From positions 34,784,204 through 34,848,203 of the forward strand of contig NC_081542.1 in NCBI RefSeq assembly GCF_901000735.1: DNA of 64,000 nt, in the 5' to 3' direction. Positions within the stretch are counted from its first letter, which is position 1, and each line of letters opens with the position of its first letter. Shown here in pieces: positions 1 through 11,848 of the stretch. The notes below the pieces were generated by a model. The model did not search any database. It had not been told where the DNA came from and worked only from the letters and a program-made list of their open reading frames with translations. The position numbers were made by a program, and so were the translations under genes. This DNA is from Corylus avellana. Taxonomy: Eukaryota; Streptophyta; Magnoliopsida; Fagales; Betulaceae.

Positions 1-356
1 TTTTTTTAATTTTATTTGGAACTTCCTTATTTTATAATATAATTGCACGATTAGGATATGTTGATATGTGCAAAGGACCAGCTAGCTCAATAAAAAGATG
101 AGATATGTGAAAGATGAATATGGCCTTAATTGTTAACTACCAAATACGTACGTACCTTTATATAAAGAAATGATAAAAATCATTTTACATATCTCATCTT
201 TCATCTACCTTCATGTTGAAATGATGAATTCGCCGTTTAATTTATGTGAGACCCATATGAGCAATCTAATGATGGATCTATTGGATTTGTAAAAATAATA
301 AGTTAAAAAAATAGTTTAAAAAATAATGCGTAACTTACATTGTTGATATATATATA

Positions 357-604
357 TTGAACCCCAAAGTTTAAAAATTGACAATATACTCCTTTAATAT
401 TTCAAAAGTTTTCAATTTAAACCTTCCGTTACTAATTTCCTTCAAATTGGATGAAAATTTATGAAATTACGTAATTACTCTCACGCTATTTTTTTTTTTT
501 AAATTTCCGTCCAATTTAACGAATATTAGTAATGGAAGATTTAAATTGAAATTTTTTGAAACATTAGGGGATACATTGCCAATTTTTAAACTTTGGTATT
601 CAAA
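357..604. repeat. Fold-back (MITE-like) inverted repeat upstream of PP2 copy 1
   Basis: The left arm, starting TTGAACCCCAAAGTTTAAAA, is repeated in inverted form by the right arm, which ends in TTTAAACTTTGGTATTCAA. The arms pair over roughly 75-100 bases with mismatches and leave an A/T-rich loop of about 70 bases. No clean target-site duplication is visible because both flanks are A/T-rich. It probably lies in the first intron or promoter of PP2 copy 1. The ends are approximate. Confidence 0.55.
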
Positions 605-639
605 TTGAAAAATTCTTAAAACTTAAGGAGTAAAGTGAT

Positions 640-668
640 ATATATATATATATATGTGTGTGTGTGTA
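640..668. repeat. TA/TG microsatellite
   Basis: A run of TA dinucleotides passes into TG dinucleotides just before the first PP2 exon seen in the window. Confidence 0.8.
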
Positions 669-759
669 CATAATAGAATTAATACTTTTAATTTTAAATC
701 TTCAAGATATAATATTATATATACATAAATTAATAAAGACCATATTTTCTTCACTACAG

Positions 760-1326
760 ACGGAGAATGGGTTTAACATTCCTCCAAGAAAACTGAATAT
801 CGTGTGGGGCAATGAATCCCGCTACTGGCGCTTACCATCTGACTCGTAAGTTTCAATTAATTTTATTTATTTATTTATTCTTAATGCTATATATTAAAAA
901 CCTTTTTTAATTTTTTTTTCTTTTTGTAGGACTCCGTATGTGGAATTGATACAGGTCTCATGGCTGGAGGTCACCGGTTCAATCGACTTATCGGCCGGAG
1001 AGCAGTATGAAGTAACGTTCAAGGTATCCCTGGCATCGGACGCGTTTGGGTGGAATGGGTGTCCGGTTTACGTGATGGCCAAGTTTGGGAAAAAGGGAAA
1101 GTACACGTGGAAAAGAGCAACCTTGGACAAAGGCACAACAACAGCCGGAGAAGTTTTCTCAATTCCTGACCCGTCGCTTAAGATAACAGCTTCAGGTGCC
1201 TCCAATGAAACCACTACTCTCTACTTCGGTTTGTACGAAGTGTGGAGCGGGAAATGGAAGGGAGGTCTCAGAATCCACGAGGCACTCGTCAAGAAACTAC
1301 CCAAGACGACCAGTACCAGTACTTAA
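760..1326 (+). CDS. PP2-like phloem lectin, copy 1 (PP2-A9/A10-like), two exons, 5' end missing
   Basis: This is a phloem protein 2 (PP2) lectin gene of the kind made in companion cells, whose products bind chito-oligosaccharides in phloem sap. Exons are 760-845 and 930-1326. The donor CTC|GTAAGT at 845/846 and the acceptor TTTTTGTAG|G at 929/930 join in frame to give SDSTPYVELIQVSWLEV. The first visible exon carries PRKLNIVWGNESRYWRL and follows a plausible acceptor (CTACAG, 754-759). The second exon holds the PP2 core, with YEVTFKVSLASDAFGW and the terminal GGLRIHEALVKKL, and stops at 1324. The wording is closest, from memory, to the PP2-A9/A10 subgroup and differs from copies 2-4. No start codon or first exon is visible; it may lie left of the window, or the gene may be 5'-truncated. 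The ATG-like codons near 658 and 940 are not convincing starts. Confidence 0.82.
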
Positions 1327-1688
1327 TTAATTAATTATTATACTACTTTGTGTGAGTTAAATAAAGTGGTTGTTGGGCTTATATATAATAACCCCAATTG
1401 ATCTCAAACATTAATATATTATATATATTTATAAGAATGTATCTTTGAGAAAATATGTCTTGAAAAAAAAAAAAAAACAGTTTATGGACTTTTGGAAGGA
1501 GATCTATTGACTTTTACCTAGATACTTTATTGTCTTATAAGTGCATGTAGACAAATGATGAGATGATCTAAGCACATTATATTGATTGTTTATGCTATTA
1601 ATTGTTTTTTATTTTTCTTTTCTTGGACTACTTGTTCATTTTTTTTTTTTTTTTTTTAAAAAAAAAACAGAACAAAATAAAGAACCGG
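1327..1688. other. 3' flank of PP2 copy 1, no gene seen
   Basis: This is A/T-rich sequence with poly-A and poly-T tracts, probably the 3' UTR and downstream flank of copy 1. No coding signal or repeat structure was recognised. Confidence 0.5.
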
Positions 1689-1900
1689 CTAGTTGTTAAA
1701 GGTGGTGGTTTGGGCTTTAATGCCAAAAAGATTTCGAGTCCCTTGATTGCGAGCTTCATACAATCGTGCTAGCCTGACTGCTTCCATCACCATAGCGGGT
1801 CTTGGCGCTTGTACCTCCATTCTCAGGTTCACCTTAGCCCACTCACAAAACACCCCAATTGATATGGGATGGACTGTTAGGATTATGCCCATAACCCCAG
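1689..1900 (-). pseudogene. Ty3/gypsy gag fragment
   Basis: The minus strand is open across this stretch and reads WAKVNLRMEVQAP followed by EAVRLARLYEARNQ. This resembles the C-terminal part of plant Ty3/gypsy gag, where such a line precedes the zinc knuckle. No knuckle, protease or LTR is attached, so it is an isolated fragment. A SINE was considered and rejected because the reading frame fits gag better. Confidence 0.45.
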
Positions 1901-2187
1901 TGAATTTTAAATTTATGAAGACATTCATGTTTAGATATGAATACATTGTTTATTCATTATATCATCCATGAGCTATGACATATATTATATTTTACATGAG
2001 TATTACATAAATGTATAAATGTTCATCTTATATGTAAAATGGTCATAGGATAACATTGAATATGAATAAGGAGTGTGAGTAACATTGTTATCACACAAGG
2101 TCTTCGTCCATACATCCTTGTATCCTTAAAGGTTTAAAAGTTCACAATTAGTAAATGAAAATGAGCATTCAATTTTGTTAGATTATT
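1901..2187. other. A/T-rich spacer, nothing recognised
   Basis: No coding frame, repeat arm or LTR homology was recognised here. Confidence 0.4.
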
Positions 2188-2396
2188 TGTAACACCCCAG
2201 TCCCATATTGGGAAGATGAGAAGAAGCCCACATAGAGTGGGTAGTTTATAAAGATAGTCATGGGTACTAAGTCCCACATTGCCTAGTTACTAGGTGAAAC
2301 TGAGTTTTATAATGAATTATAGGGAAGCTTAAAATTGACTAGTCATTTTGGGGTAATAGCCCAGACGTGGCTAGCGCTTTTCCCTGGGTCGTTACA
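2188..2396. mobile_element. Probable TRIM-type solo LTR, 209 bp
   Basis: The unit begins TGTAACACCCCAGTCCCATA and ends CCCTGGGTCGTTACA, giving TG...CA ends inside a short inverted repeat (TGTAAC/GTTACA). The internal AGTCCCACATTG phrase and the small size fit short LTRs of TRIM elements. Flanks are ATTATT and ATTAAT, so a target duplication is possible but degenerate. There is no 5S-rRNA-like promoter segment, so it is not Cassandra. Confidence 0.45.
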
Positions 2397-3034
2397 ATTA
2401 ATACCTGTTTGCATAAATTCCTCATATGTGTGTGCCTAATCAACATATGCATGTGGTACGGACTAGTTAGTTAAATCAATTTGGATGACCGAGTCCTCGA
2501 TTTAACATAAGTAACAAAAGAAATTCACACCGGGTTCTTGGGTTAATCAACATGGGAAACCGGGAGTATATGTCATGCCCTAGGCCTCATGTGTTTGTCG
2601 CTTTCCATAGAACATATGCCTTCCTAAGGAACAACTTAGTATAAATCATACTAAATCCCTTAAGAATGAAAAGAGTTAGAGTATACACCATGCCTAACTT
2701 GTTGCTTAGGGAAATCTATAGCCTTAGAAGTATACGCCATGCCCTAAGACTGACAAACATTAGATATGTATAACTTGATCAAAGCATGACATATTGTTAT
2801 ATTAGCTAAATATAATTAGTGGTGAATATCAAAGCCCTACCCTTTATTTTCATCACTTCAACAATCAATCTTTGTTTTGCTTTTGCTTAAGGAATCTATT
2901 TTTAAACATAAATTCAGCAATCCTCGTGGGAATGATCCTGTACTTGCACCATATACTACTATGTTGACCTTATGCACTTGCAAGTAAAACGTACAATTAT
3001 TCACATATTAATTTAGGTAGATTTTTGCACAACA
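2397..3034 (+). mobile_element. 5'-truncated LTR fragment of the Athila-2 family
   Basis: This stretch parallels the 3' half of the Athila-2 right LTR (about 21565-22188). It shares GATGACCGAGTCCT, the repeated 'atgcctaac/atgccctaag' phrases and the end AATTTAGGTAGATTTTTGCACAACA. It ends in CA at 3034 and directly abuts the truncated left LTR of Athila-2. Its own 5' half and internal region are absent. Confidence 0.75.
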
Positions 3035-3912
3035 GCTCACTACAGGTGAAGACCACAAGCCCACAAGGCACCTACGATCAAGCGCCCAGCACGAGAGGAT
3101 CGATTGCAGTCCTGCGATCGATCGCACACAGGCTGCGATCGAGCGTACCCAAGAGTGATGAGCAAGTTAGCCGCCAACCTTGATATGGAAAGTATAATTT
3201 CTTGGGTTTTGTAACTTTGTGCAAACTAGAGCTCAAACCCTACAATTTTTAGGGTTTCTAGAGTATTCCTAAGGCTTATAAATAGACCCTTAAACCACTA
3301 GAATAGACACACAATTTTCAAGGAGAAGAATTGGAGCTCTTCAAGTTCAAGTTTCGGTTTTATTCTTTTCCTTTCTTTTTATTTTATGAAGATGTTTAAC
3401 ATCAAACTTATGTGTAACTAATTTACTTAGTAGGGCTAGATTGAAGCCCTAATTATGTTTAGTTAATATTCAATATTGGCGCATTTGCGATGATCATGTT
3501 ATGATATTTAACTTGATTAATTCTTGCTTTCATGAATTCCTCATACTTGTTTGCTTGATCAACATATGTATGTGGTATGGACTAATTAGTTAAATCAATT
3601 TGGATGACCGAGTCCTGGGTTTAATAAAAGTACCAAAAGAAATCTGCACCGGGTTCTTGGGTTAATCAACATGGGGAATCGGGAGTATACATCCATGCCC
3701 TAGGCCTCATGTGTTTGTCGATTTCCACAGAATCATGCTTTCTTAAAGAACAACTTAGTAGACACCCATGCTAAATCATTTAAGAAATAAAAGAGTTAGA
3801 GTATACACCCATACCTAACTCGTTGCTTAGGAAAATTTATAGCTTAAGGAGTATACACCCATGCCCTTAGGTTGACAAACATTAGATATACATAACATGA
3901 TCAAAACATTAG
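3035..3912 (+). mobile_element. Athila-2 left LTR, part 1 (5'-truncated, then interrupted)
   Basis: This matches the Athila-2 right LTR from about 21085 onward. It includes the GATCGAGCGCA-type motifs, a TATA-like TTATAAATAGACCC at about 3275, and the long tail with GATGACCGAGTCCT. It lacks roughly the first 215 bp of the LTR. At 3912 it is interrupted by Athila-1, and the LTR resumes at 13225. Confidence 0.85.
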
Positions 3913-5290
3913 TGATAAGTGCTAAAATATTTATATTTTCAGCCTTTAACTTGCATGTTTTAATCCTTTGGTTTTGGTTAATTAGGACATTTTACTGCCT
4001 TTTTGTATTTTCTTTGTTTTATAGGCTTTTGGAAGAAAAGAAAGCATTTCTGGAAAAAATTCCAAGCTTAAAGGGGCAAATTGGGAAGACCTAGAGGATA
4101 TGGTTAAGCTTAACCAATCATGGTTAAAGTTTAATCAAATAAAGGAAAGGATTAATTCGGAATTTCTCAATTTGAAGTCAAATCGGATTGGATGCAAAAT
4201 TGGATTCTGAATACGTCTCGGTATTTTGACCATAACTTTCATCTCAGATATCCGATTGAGGTGATTCAAGCGGCATTGGAAAGCTAACTCAAATTACTAC
4301 AATTCATTATGAAATAGCATTTTCCCAATTCGGAGCGCCGCAAGGCCAAAATCATGCCGCAAGATAGGACCGCAATTCTGGGCGAATCCTATTCCGATTT
4401 GGGCTTAGGTTTTCTTTATCCTAATTGGACTTGGACTTAAATCTCCGAAATTCCTAGCATTACTAGGGCTTCTAGGGCTCTCCTAAGCCATATAAATAGA
4501 CCTCTAAGCCTCACAATTGGAGGAGGCCGTTTTAAGCTGAATTACGACGTATTGCCGTGGGGAAGCTTTTGCTTTGTTTTCCATTGTAAGTTTTATTCTT
4601 TCGATGATGACAATTCAATTGGTGATTATTTTTGTTATCATGAGAGGCTAAATCTTTCAACTAAGGTTGAAGATGAAGCTTCGTCATTGACAAACTCATG
4701 TATTCTCGTATTTTGTTTATACAATTTTGACTTCGAATAAGGATGTTGTAGATTTTCATTCAATTGCTTGATTTATATCTTTTAATTGAATGTGATGAAC
4801 TATTATGTGTTGGAGTTGGATATTTGATGTGTTTCATCCTTCGGATACATCAAATCATTCGATTGAAATCGGATATCCGTTGTGATTCGTTAACCAAACG
4901 GATACATAGGATGATTTAATTTCGAATCGGATATTTGTTGTGATTTGTAAAAATGGGTGGATTCATTGAATGATTTAAACTTGATATTTGTAAAACATCG
5001 AATATAGTTTTTCGATTGTAGGAACAAATACGAGAATATAGAGTTAAGATTTGGCGAAGTGAATTCTAAAACCTTAGTGTTCTTTACCATTTTATTTCAT
5101 TATTTTCTTTAGTTTATGTTTTATTTTGCACGACAAAAATCACAAAATTAGGAACTAGGTTAAAATAGAGTTGGTTTAAATAGAAATTGGTTTACACAAC
5201 ACAAATCCCTGTGGATCGACCTCGCACTTGCACACACGCTATATTGCACACGACTCGTGCACTTGCGAGTACAATTAAATTTGTACATCA
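3913..5290 (+). repeat. Athila-1 5' LTR
   Basis: A 1378-bp LTR, TGATAAGTGC...GTACATCA, with a TATA-like TATAAATAGACC at about 4491. It is nearly identical to 11849-13224. Confidence 0.95.
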
Positions 5291-5295
5291 AATTT

Positions 5296-5313
5296 TGGCG
5301 CCGTTGCCGGGGA
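5296..5313 (+). promoter_or_regulatory. Athila-1 primer binding site (tRNA-Asp type)
   Basis: TGGCGCCGTTGCCGGGGA starts five bases after the LTR. It is the standard Athila PBS complementary to the 3' end of plant tRNA-Asp. Confidence 0.9.
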
Positions 5314-5828
5314 TTTGTTTGTTTGTGAAATTGATTTTTATTTGAATTGGTTTTATTTTTCTACTAGTTGTTTTATTTTTGCAATTTTATTTTATTGTAT
5401 TTGTATTTGTTGTTGTTTCTGCCATTCTGATCTTAAAAAAAAAAAAAACAGAAAAAAGAAAAAGAAAAAGGGGTTTGTTGTTTCTGTTTTTCTTGCTGCA
5501 GTTTCTGAGAATTTTAGTTTCTGTCAGTACGATCGATCGCACTCCATCTGCGATCGAGCGCACTCGAGCCTTTTCGGTGAGCAGCCTGCGTGCCTGCGCC
5601 TGATCCATTCTGCAAGTACGCACGAGCGCACAGCGAACGCACATCTGCGATCGAGTGCATCACCAGAAGCAACTAAGCACAATTTTTTTGTTGTTGTTTT
5701 GAAATTTCTTTTGTATATTGTTGTTGAATAGTTAGTTCTATTTTTTTTTTTTTTTTTGGTTGTTTGTGTTCTTTCTGTGATTATTCATTGTTGTTTAATC
5801 AGTTTATTTGAACACTCGAGATTGGTGT
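5314..5828 (+). other. Athila-1 leader with GATCGAGCGCA-type motif cluster
   Basis: Untranslated leader between PBS and gag. It is T-rich with an A-tract at 5436-5447 and has a cluster of CGATCGATCGCAC / TGCGATCGAGCGCA / TGCGATCGAGTGCA motifs at about 5527-5660. The motif recurs in other elements of the window. Open frames here have a low-complexity composition and are not taken as genes. Confidence 0.7.
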
Positions 5829-8800
5829 ATGCTTGGTCGGAGATCCCTAAACTTAGATTTGACACCTTTAGATCCCGACATTGATAGAACTCTTAGGAGA
5901 ACTCAGAGAGCACCTGTTGAGAGTGAGGATAGAGGTGAAATGGGAGACCAACAAGATAACATAGAGGAACCTAGGGTTGAGCATGAGGATGCTAGAGCTG
6001 GAAATCCCGAGCAAGCTAGAGCTTGGAATGTGGACTTCACTACGTCACTTAGGGAGTTGTTCGCACCTGTGGACTTCACTACTTCCCATTCGTGTATAGT
6101 GTTGCCACCAACCAATGCTACTCATTTTGATTTGAAACCTCATGTCATCCAACTCCTACCATCGTTCCATGGTCTAGAACTTGAAAATCCTTATAGTCAT
6201 GTAAAGAAATTCAAGGACATATGCGCCACTTTCAAATTTCAAAATTTCTCCGAAGAGTCTGTTCATCTCAGACTATTTCCTTTCTCTCTACAAGACAAAG
6301 CTAGGGCATGGTTGGACTCCAACACACCCGGATCCATTACATCTTGGGAAAGCTTGTTAAGCAAGTTCTATAACAAGTATTTCCCAATGTCAAAGGTCAA
6401 TGAATGCAGAAAGGAAATAAGCTCCTTCACTCAAGAGGAGGATGAGAAATTTTCAGAGTGTTGGGAAAGGTTTAAGGAGTTGTTGATAAGATGCCCCCCA
6501 CATGGATATGAGAAGTGGAAACTCGTTCAATTTTTCTACCAAGGATTGACCCAATCCAACCGTAGTATGATCGAGTCAATGAATGGGGGAGCATTCTTAA
6601 GTTTGACAGGTGATGCTGCGTATAAAGCATTAGACAAGTTGTCCGACAGCTCACAGCAGTGGGATTTTTCGAGTTGTCGGGATAAATCTGCCCGTATTCC
6701 CAAGAAAGGTGGCATCTATGAGGTTAAGGAGGACACTGATTTGAGGATAAAGATAGATGCTCTGACCAAGAAGGTTGAAGCCCTTGCAGTGGGTCAATCC
6801 GTAAATGCCGCCAACACTTTCAATGTTGATGGCTGTTCAATCTGTGCTAATCCTATGCACTTAGCACAGAATTGTCCATTTTCACCGACTTTTGCCGAGT
6901 GCGCCATGGAACAAGTGAATGCCTTTAATGACTTTAGGAAGCAAGCAAGCGGACCATACTCAGAGACATACAATCCAGGGTGGCGGAACCACCCTAATTT
7001 CTCATGGAAGCAAAGCCAACCAATGAATCAAGGATTTCCCTCACAGAATCATGGTCGTTCAACTCAACCAGTGCAACATCCTGCATCTTCGTCACAATCA
7101 TCGCTGGAGGAAACGATGAAGGCATTCATACAATCGAATAGCCAGACCATTCAAGAGCTCAAAAACTCTACCATGGCAAATACCCAAGCAATAGATGAAG
7201 TAAAGAATGCCACCATGGTTAACACCCAAGCAATTGCGAAGATGGAGAGTCAGATTGGACAGATAGCCAATCACTTGGGTGAGAGAGAAAAAGGGAAATT
7301 GCCCAGTCAGCCCGTGCCCAACCCAAAAGGTCAATATATGGTTGGGAATTCTTCAAATCCTGCACACGGACAAGAACATGTGCAAGCAATTGTCACTCTG
7401 AGGTCAGGAAGACAAGTGGACAATCAGGTGGCTGAGAAAGAAGAAGACCCTGCAAGGCAAGAAAAGGAAAAGAGTGGCAACAAAGAGAAGAGAGATGCCG
7501 AGCCATCTACAGCCACACCCATTATTGAAGACCCTCCTAGGTCATTTATGCCGAAAGCACCTTACCCTGAAAGGTTGCAAGCCCCCAAGAAAGGAGGGAA
7601 GTTTGAGGACATTCTAGAAGTGTTCAAGCAAGTCCAAATCAATATTCCATTTTTGGACGCCATCCAACAAGTGCCTTCTTATGCGAAGTTCTTGAAGGAT
7701 TTGATCACAGTTAAGAGAAGAACAAATGTCCCAAAGAAAGCATTTCTGACCGAGCAAGTTAGCTCCATCCTTCAATGCAAGTTGCCCATTAAGTATAAGG
7801 ACCCTGGGTGTCCTACCATCTCTTGCACGATAGGAGTCAGTCGAATTGAGAAGGCTCTTTTAGATCTTGGGGTGAGCGTGAATCTCCTACCCTATTCAGT
7901 TTACCTACAATTAGGGTTAGGGGAACTGAAGCCCACGTCCATGACACTTCAATTGGCTGATAGGTCAGTTAAGATACCACGGGGAATCATTGAGGATGTT
8001 TTGATCAAGGTGGATAAGTTTTACTTCCCCGTGGACTTCATTGTGCTAGACACAGAGCCAGTCAAGAATGTTGGCATTCAAATACCGGTGATTCTAGGGC
8101 GACCATTCTTAGCTACGGCTAACGCCCTGATTAATTGTAGGACAGGGGTGATGAAGATTTCCTTCGGAAATATGACAGTGGAGCTGAATATCTTTGATAT
8201 CAACAAACAACCATTGGAGTATGATGAAGTGAGAAATGTATGCTTGATAGAGGAGATTATGGAAGAGACAGTGAATGAATCAAGCATAGAAGACCCCTTG
8301 GAGGCATGCTTTGCTCAGGTCGGAGAGGATTTAGATTTGGACAAGTTGCTTGAGCAAGCAGATGCAATTTTGGAGACTGCTCCTCTGGTGAGCAGTGAGA
8401 CGGAGGAGACAACAACACTTGATCCCCCAAAGAAGGAACTTAAGCCTCTACCGGATAACCTTAAGTATAAGTTCCTAGGTCCAGTAGATTCTTTGCCTGT
8501 GATTATAGCTTTGGATTTGGTTGATGCTCAAGAGAAAAAATTGCTAGAGGTGTTAAGACAGCACAAGGAAGCTATCGGTTGGACCATTGAGGATATCAAG
8601 GGGATCAGTCCCTCGGTGGTGATGCACAAGATACATTTAGAGGAGAATGCCAAGTCATCGAGGGAGCCACAGAGAAGGTTAAACCCAACTATGCAAGAGG
8701 TTGTGAGGGCTGAAGTGATTAAGTTGTTGGATGCAGGGATCATTTATCCAATCTCAGATAGCAAGTGGGTAAGCCCAATTCAAGTTGTGCCAAAGCGGGC

Positions 8801-11054
8801 TGGATTGACGGTAGTAAAGAACAAGGATGATGAGTTGGTCCCAACTCGTATTCAGTCCGGATGGAGAGTTTGCATAGACTACCGCAAGCTAAATGCCGCC
8901 ACAAGGAAGGATCATTTTCCACTCCCATTCATTGATCAAATGGTGGAACGTTTGGCTGGGCATGCATACTATTGCTTCTTGGATGGTTATTCTGGATATA
9001 ACCAGGTCCCTGTGGACCCCGAAGATCAGGAGAAGACGACATTTACCTGTCCTTTTGGGACTTTCGCCTACCGTCGCATGCCCTTTGGGTTATGCAACGC
9101 ACCCGCTACTTTTCAGCGGTGCATGATTAGTATTTTTTCTGACATGGTAGAGCGTTTCTTAGAGATTTTCATGGACGATTTCTCTGTCTTTGGTTCATCC
9201 TTTGATGAGTGTTTGCACCGCCTGACTTTGGTATTAGTGCGGTGCAAGGAGAAGAACCTGGTGCTCAATTGGGAGAAGTGCCATTTTATGGTCAAGCAAG
9301 GTATTGTATTGGGGCACATCATATCTCAGAGGGGGATTGAGGTTGATAAAGCGAAGGTGGATTTGATTTCCAACCTTCCACCCCCACGTACAGTGAAGGA
9401 GGTTCGCTCTTTTCTGGGCCATGCAGGATTCTACAGGCGGTTTATCCAAGACTTTAGCAAGATTGCCAGGCATTTGTGCAAGTTGTTGGTGAAGGATGCC
9501 CCATTTGTATTTGATGAGGATTGCCAGAAAGCATTTGGGGACCTTAAGAGCATTCTGACGTCCACACCCATTATTCAGCCACCCAATTGGGGTGTACCTT
9601 TTGAGATCATGTGTGACGCATCGGATTATGCCGTTGGAGCTGTTTTGGGGCAGCGTATTGATAGACTCCCCCATGTCATTTACTATGTGAGCAGGACTCT
9701 GAACGATGCACAACTCAACTACTCCACCACGGAGAAGGAGTTGTTGGCAGTCGTTTTTGCGCTAGACAAGTTCAGATCCTATTTGCTAGGATCTAAAGTC
9801 ATCATCTTTTCGGATCACGCAGCATTGAAGTATCTTTTTTCCAAAAAAGATGCTAAATCTCGTCTGATTCGATGGATTTTGCTACTTCAGGAGTTTGACA
9901 TAGAAATTCGGGACAAGAAGGGTTCCGAAAATGTGGTGGCGGATCATTTGTCTAGATTGACTGTGGATTACACTGAGGACGCCAGCCCCATTTCGGAGAC
10001 TTTCCCTGATGAGCAATTGATGCACATTGCTCATGAGCCCGCACCATGGTTTGCTGACATAGTGAACTATCTTGTCACCCGCCAACTGCCTCAGCAGTGG
10101 GGGCGACAAGATAGGTCCAAATTTTTGTCCGTGGTGAAACATTTTTTCTGGGACGATCTTTACCTGTTCAAGTATTGTCCCGATCAGATCATTAGGAGGT
10201 GTATACCTGAGCATGACCAATCCAATGTCATCTCCTTTTGTCATGATCATGCTTGTGGAGGCCATTTCAGTGCTAAGAAGACCGCCGCCAAGATTTTGCA
10301 GTGTGGATTCTATTGTCCTACCCTTTTCAGAGACGCCCACGCTTATTGTATATCTTGTGAGCGTTGTCAGAAGCTAGGGAGTATCTCTAGAAGGAATATG
10401 ATGCCCCTCAGTCCCATTCTGATTGTTGAGATTTTTGACGTATGGGGCATCGATTTCATGGGACCTTTCCCGAACTCCTTTGGCTATCTGTACATCTTGG
10501 TTGCTGTGGACTATGTGTCCAAATGGGTGGAAGCGGTTGCATGCAAGACCAATGACCATAGAGTTGTGGTCCAGATTTTGAGAGACACTATCTTTGCTCG
10601 TTTTCGTACACCTCGAGCAATTATAAGTGATGGAGGTAAGCATTTTTGCAATCGGATTTTTGAGCAGTTGATGAAGAAGTATTTCATCACACATAAGGTT
10701 GCCACCCCGTATCACCCACAGACGAGTGGACAGGTTGAAGTTTCCAATCGCGAGATCAAGCATATTTTGGAAAAGACGGTAAACCCCAATCGAAAAGATT
10801 GGTCTATGCGATTGAGTGATGCACTGTGGGCATATAGGACATCTTTCAAGACCCCGATTGGGATGTCACCCTATCGGCTTGTGTACGGGAAGGCATGTCA
10901 TCTTCCCGTGGAGTTGGAGCATAGAGCATATTGGGCTATCAAGCAGCTGAACTTCAATCTTTTGAAGGCTGGCTCACAAAGGAAGCTCCAACTCAATGAA
11001 TTAGAGGAGCTGAGGAATGATGCTTATGAATCTGCACGGTTGTACAAGGCATAG
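5829..11054 (+). CDS. Athila-1 gag-pol polyprotein (interrupted by one stop near its 3' end)
   Basis: This is the capsid and replication polyprotein of a Ty3/gypsy element; it acts in the virus-like particle and at integration. The start is taken as the first in-frame ATG (5829); the frame is open 21 bases further upstream from a TTG. Approximate residue positions: Athila gag core 90-290 ([15 protein letters not shown]), zinc knuckle [16 protein letters not shown] near 335, protease [10 protein letters not shown] near 678 (Athilas usually have DLGAS), reverse transcriptase FMDD near 1113, RNase [11 protein letters not shown] near 1260, integrase HHCC zinc finger near 1470-1513, and catalytic GIDFMGPF near 1540 and DGGKHF near 1600. 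A single TAG at 11052 (probably from CAG) separates the last integrase segment. Apart from that the frame is open for 1741 codons, consistent with recent activity. Confidence 0.93.
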   Translation: MLGRRSLNLDLTPLDPDIDRTLRRTQRAPVESEDRGEMGDQQDNIEEPRVEHEDARAGNPEQARAWNVDFTTSLRELFAPVDFTTSHSCIVLPPTNATHFDLKPHVIQLLPSFHGLELENPYSHVKKFKDICATFKFQNFSEESVHLRLFPFSLQDKARAWLDSNTPGSITSWESLLSKFYNKYFPMSKVNECRKEISSFTQEEDEKFSECWERFKELLIRCPPHGYEKWKLVQFFYQGLTQSNRSMIESMNGGAFLSLTGDAAYKALDKLSDSSQQWDFSSCRDKSARIPKKGGIYEVKEDTDLRIKIDALTKKVEALAVGQSVNAANTFNVDGCSICANPMHLAQNCPFSPTFAECAMEQVNAFNDFRKQASGPYSETYNPGWRNHPNFSWKQSQPMNQGFPSQNHGRSTQPVQHPASSSQSSLEETMKAFIQSNSQTIQELKNSTMANTQAIDEVKNATMVNTQAIAKMESQIGQIANHLGEREKGKLPSQPVPNPKGQYMVGNSSNPAHGQEHVQAIVTLRSGRQVDNQVAEKEEDPARQEKEKSGNKEKRDAEPSTATPIIEDPPRSFMPKAPYPERLQAPKKGGKFEDILEVFKQVQINIPFLDAIQQVPSYAKFLKDLITVKRRTNVPKKAFLTEQVSSILQCKLPIKYKDPGCPTISCTIGVSRIEKALLDLGVSVNLLPYSVYLQLGLGELKPTSMTLQLADRSVKIPRGIIEDVLIKVDKFYFPVDFIVLDTEPVKNVGIQIPVILGRPFLATANALINCRTGVMKISFGNMTVELNIFDINKQPLEYDEVRNVCLIEEIMEETVNESSIEDPLEACFAQVGEDLDLDKLLEQADAILETAPLVSSETEETTTLDPPKKELKPLPDNLKYKFLGPVDSLPVIIALDLVDAQEKKLLEVLRQHKEAIGWTIEDIKGISPSVVMHKIHLEENAKSSREPQRRLNPTMQEVVRAEVIKLLDAGIIYPISDSKWVSPIQVVPKRAGLTVVKNKDDELVPTRIQSGWRVCIDYRKLNAATRKDHFPLPFIDQMVERLAGHAYYCFLDGYSGYNQVPVDPEDQEKTTFTCPFGTFAYRRMPFGLCNAPATFQRCMISIFSDMVERFLEIFMDDFSVFGSSFDECLHRLTLVLVRCKEKNLVLNWEKCHFMVKQGIVLGHIISQRGIEVDKAKVDLISNLPPPRTVKEVRSFLGHAGFYRRFIQDFSKIARHLCKLLVKDAPFVFDEDCQKAFGDLKSILTSTPIIQPPNWGVPFEIMCDASDYAVGAVLGQRIDRLPHVIYYVSRTLNDAQLNYSTTEKELLAVVFALDKFRSYLLGSKVIIFSDHAALKYLFSKKDAKSRLIRWILLLQEFDIEIRDKKGSENVVADHLSRLTVDYTEDASPISETFPDEQLMHIAHEPAPWFADIVNYLVTRQLPQQWGRQDRSKFLSVVKHFFWDDLYLFKYCPDQIIRRCIPEHDQSNVISFCHDHACGGHFSAKKTAAKILQCGFYCPTLFRDAHAYCISCERCQKLGSISRRNMMPLSPILIVEIFDVWGIDFMGPFPNSFGYLYILVAVDYVSKWVEAVACKTNDHRVVVQILRDTIFARFRTPRAIISDGGKHFCNRIFEQLMKKYFITHKVATPYHPQTSGQVEVSNREIKHILEKTVNPNRKDWSMRLSDALWAYRTSFKTPIGMSPYRLVYGKACHLPVELEHRAYWAIKQLNFNLLKAGSQRKLQLNELEELRNDAYESARLYKA

Positions 11055-11339
11055 ATGAAGAAGGCTCATGACCAGAGCATTTTGAGACGATCTTTTGAGC
11101 CTGGTGAGAAAGTCCTTCTTTACAATTCACGGCTGCATCTTTTTCCAGGCAAGTTGAAATCTCGGTGGACAGGCCCATTTATCATTCAGACAGTTTTTCC
11201 TCATGGGGCCATCGAGATTGAGGATCCTCAGAATGGTAACACCTTCAAGGTAAATGGACAGAGATTAAAACCATTCTTAGAGTTGAGGAGTAAGGAGATT
11301 GAGACGACATTGTTGGAGGATCCGAGTTATTCTGAGTGA
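11055..11339 (+). CDS. Athila-1 integrase C-terminal segment, downstream of the in-frame stop
   Basis: It continues the gag-pol frame after the TAG at 11052-11054, beginning MKKAHDQSILRRSFEPGEKV. It includes the GKLKSRWTGPFII motif (GPY/F module) typical of the gypsy integrase C-terminus, and ends in TGA at 11337. Alone it would not be an enzyme; it belongs to the polyprotein. Confidence 0.85.
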   Translation: MKKAHDQSILRRSFEPGEKVLLYNSRLHLFPGKLKSRWTGPFIIQTVFPHGAIEIEDPQNGNTFKVNGQRLKPFLELRSKEIETTLLEDPSYSE

Positions 11340-11848
11340 TTGTCGTCTTTTGTGGAGAGTCTGGCTGAAGACTTAGAACTTAGCGCTTGTGGGAGGCAAC
11401 CCTCATTCTCTCCCTTACCATTTTATCTTGTTTGTTTGTTTCTGTTGTGTTTTTCAGGGCAAGTGTCTGCCATTCAAGTTTGGGGGAGCANNNNNNNNNN
11501 NNNNNNNNNNNNNNNNNNNNNNNNNNNNNNNNNNNNNNNNNNNNNNNNNNNNNNNNNNNNNNNNNNNNNNNNNNNNNNNNNNNNNNNNNNAAAACCATGT
11601 GTTTGTGTGGAAGTCCTTGTTTATGAAATAACATAGTGCATAAATGTTTGTGGGTATCATTCCTGTTAAACCCTCACGAGACTTCACTCGTCCTCTAGGG
11701 ATACCTAGGGGTTTAAAAGGCTTGTTGCATGCGCTAAATGCAATCGTATATCCCACGAAAGATGGATTTATCTTTTGTTTTCTGTTTTTCCATTCTTGTT
11801 TTTAGTTTTGTATTGCTAAGGGACTAGCAATATGTAAGTTTGGGGGTG
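11340..11848 (+). other. Athila-1 3' noncoding region with assembly gap and polypurine tract
   Basis: After pol comes the box TTAGCGCTTGTGGGAGGCAA (from 11379), which also occurs at about 19388 in Athila-2. A 100-N gap follows (11491-11590). Then comes a conserved stretch (CTCACGAGACTTCACTCGTCC near 11672) shared with Athila-2 (20691) and, inverted, with Athila-3 (51385). The tract GTAAGTTTGGGGG just before 11849 is the polypurine tract. Confidence 0.8.

Noticed and set aside
658..849. ATG at 658 as the start of PP2 copy 1
   Set aside because: The 34 codons after it are A/T-rich intron-like sequence, and a splice acceptor precedes the first PP2-like residues at 760.
1689..1870. SINE-like boxes (GGCTAGTTGTTAAAGG and ATTTCGAGTCCC)
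   Set aside because: The minus-strand frame reads a gypsy gag line (EAVRLARLYEARNQ) across the same bases, which explains them better.
2188..2396. Cassandra TRIM (5S-rRNA-containing) LTR
   Set aside because: No 5S promoter-like segment is present; only a generic TG...CA short LTR can be supported.
5387..5731. Overlapping ORFs of 74-138 codons in the Athila-1 leader
   Set aside because: They arise from T/A tracts and the CpG motif cluster in an untranslated leader and have no family resemblance.
5903..10763. Minus-strand ORFs opposite Athila-1 gag-pol
   Set aside because: They are shadows of the real gag-pol frame, with no recognisable domains.
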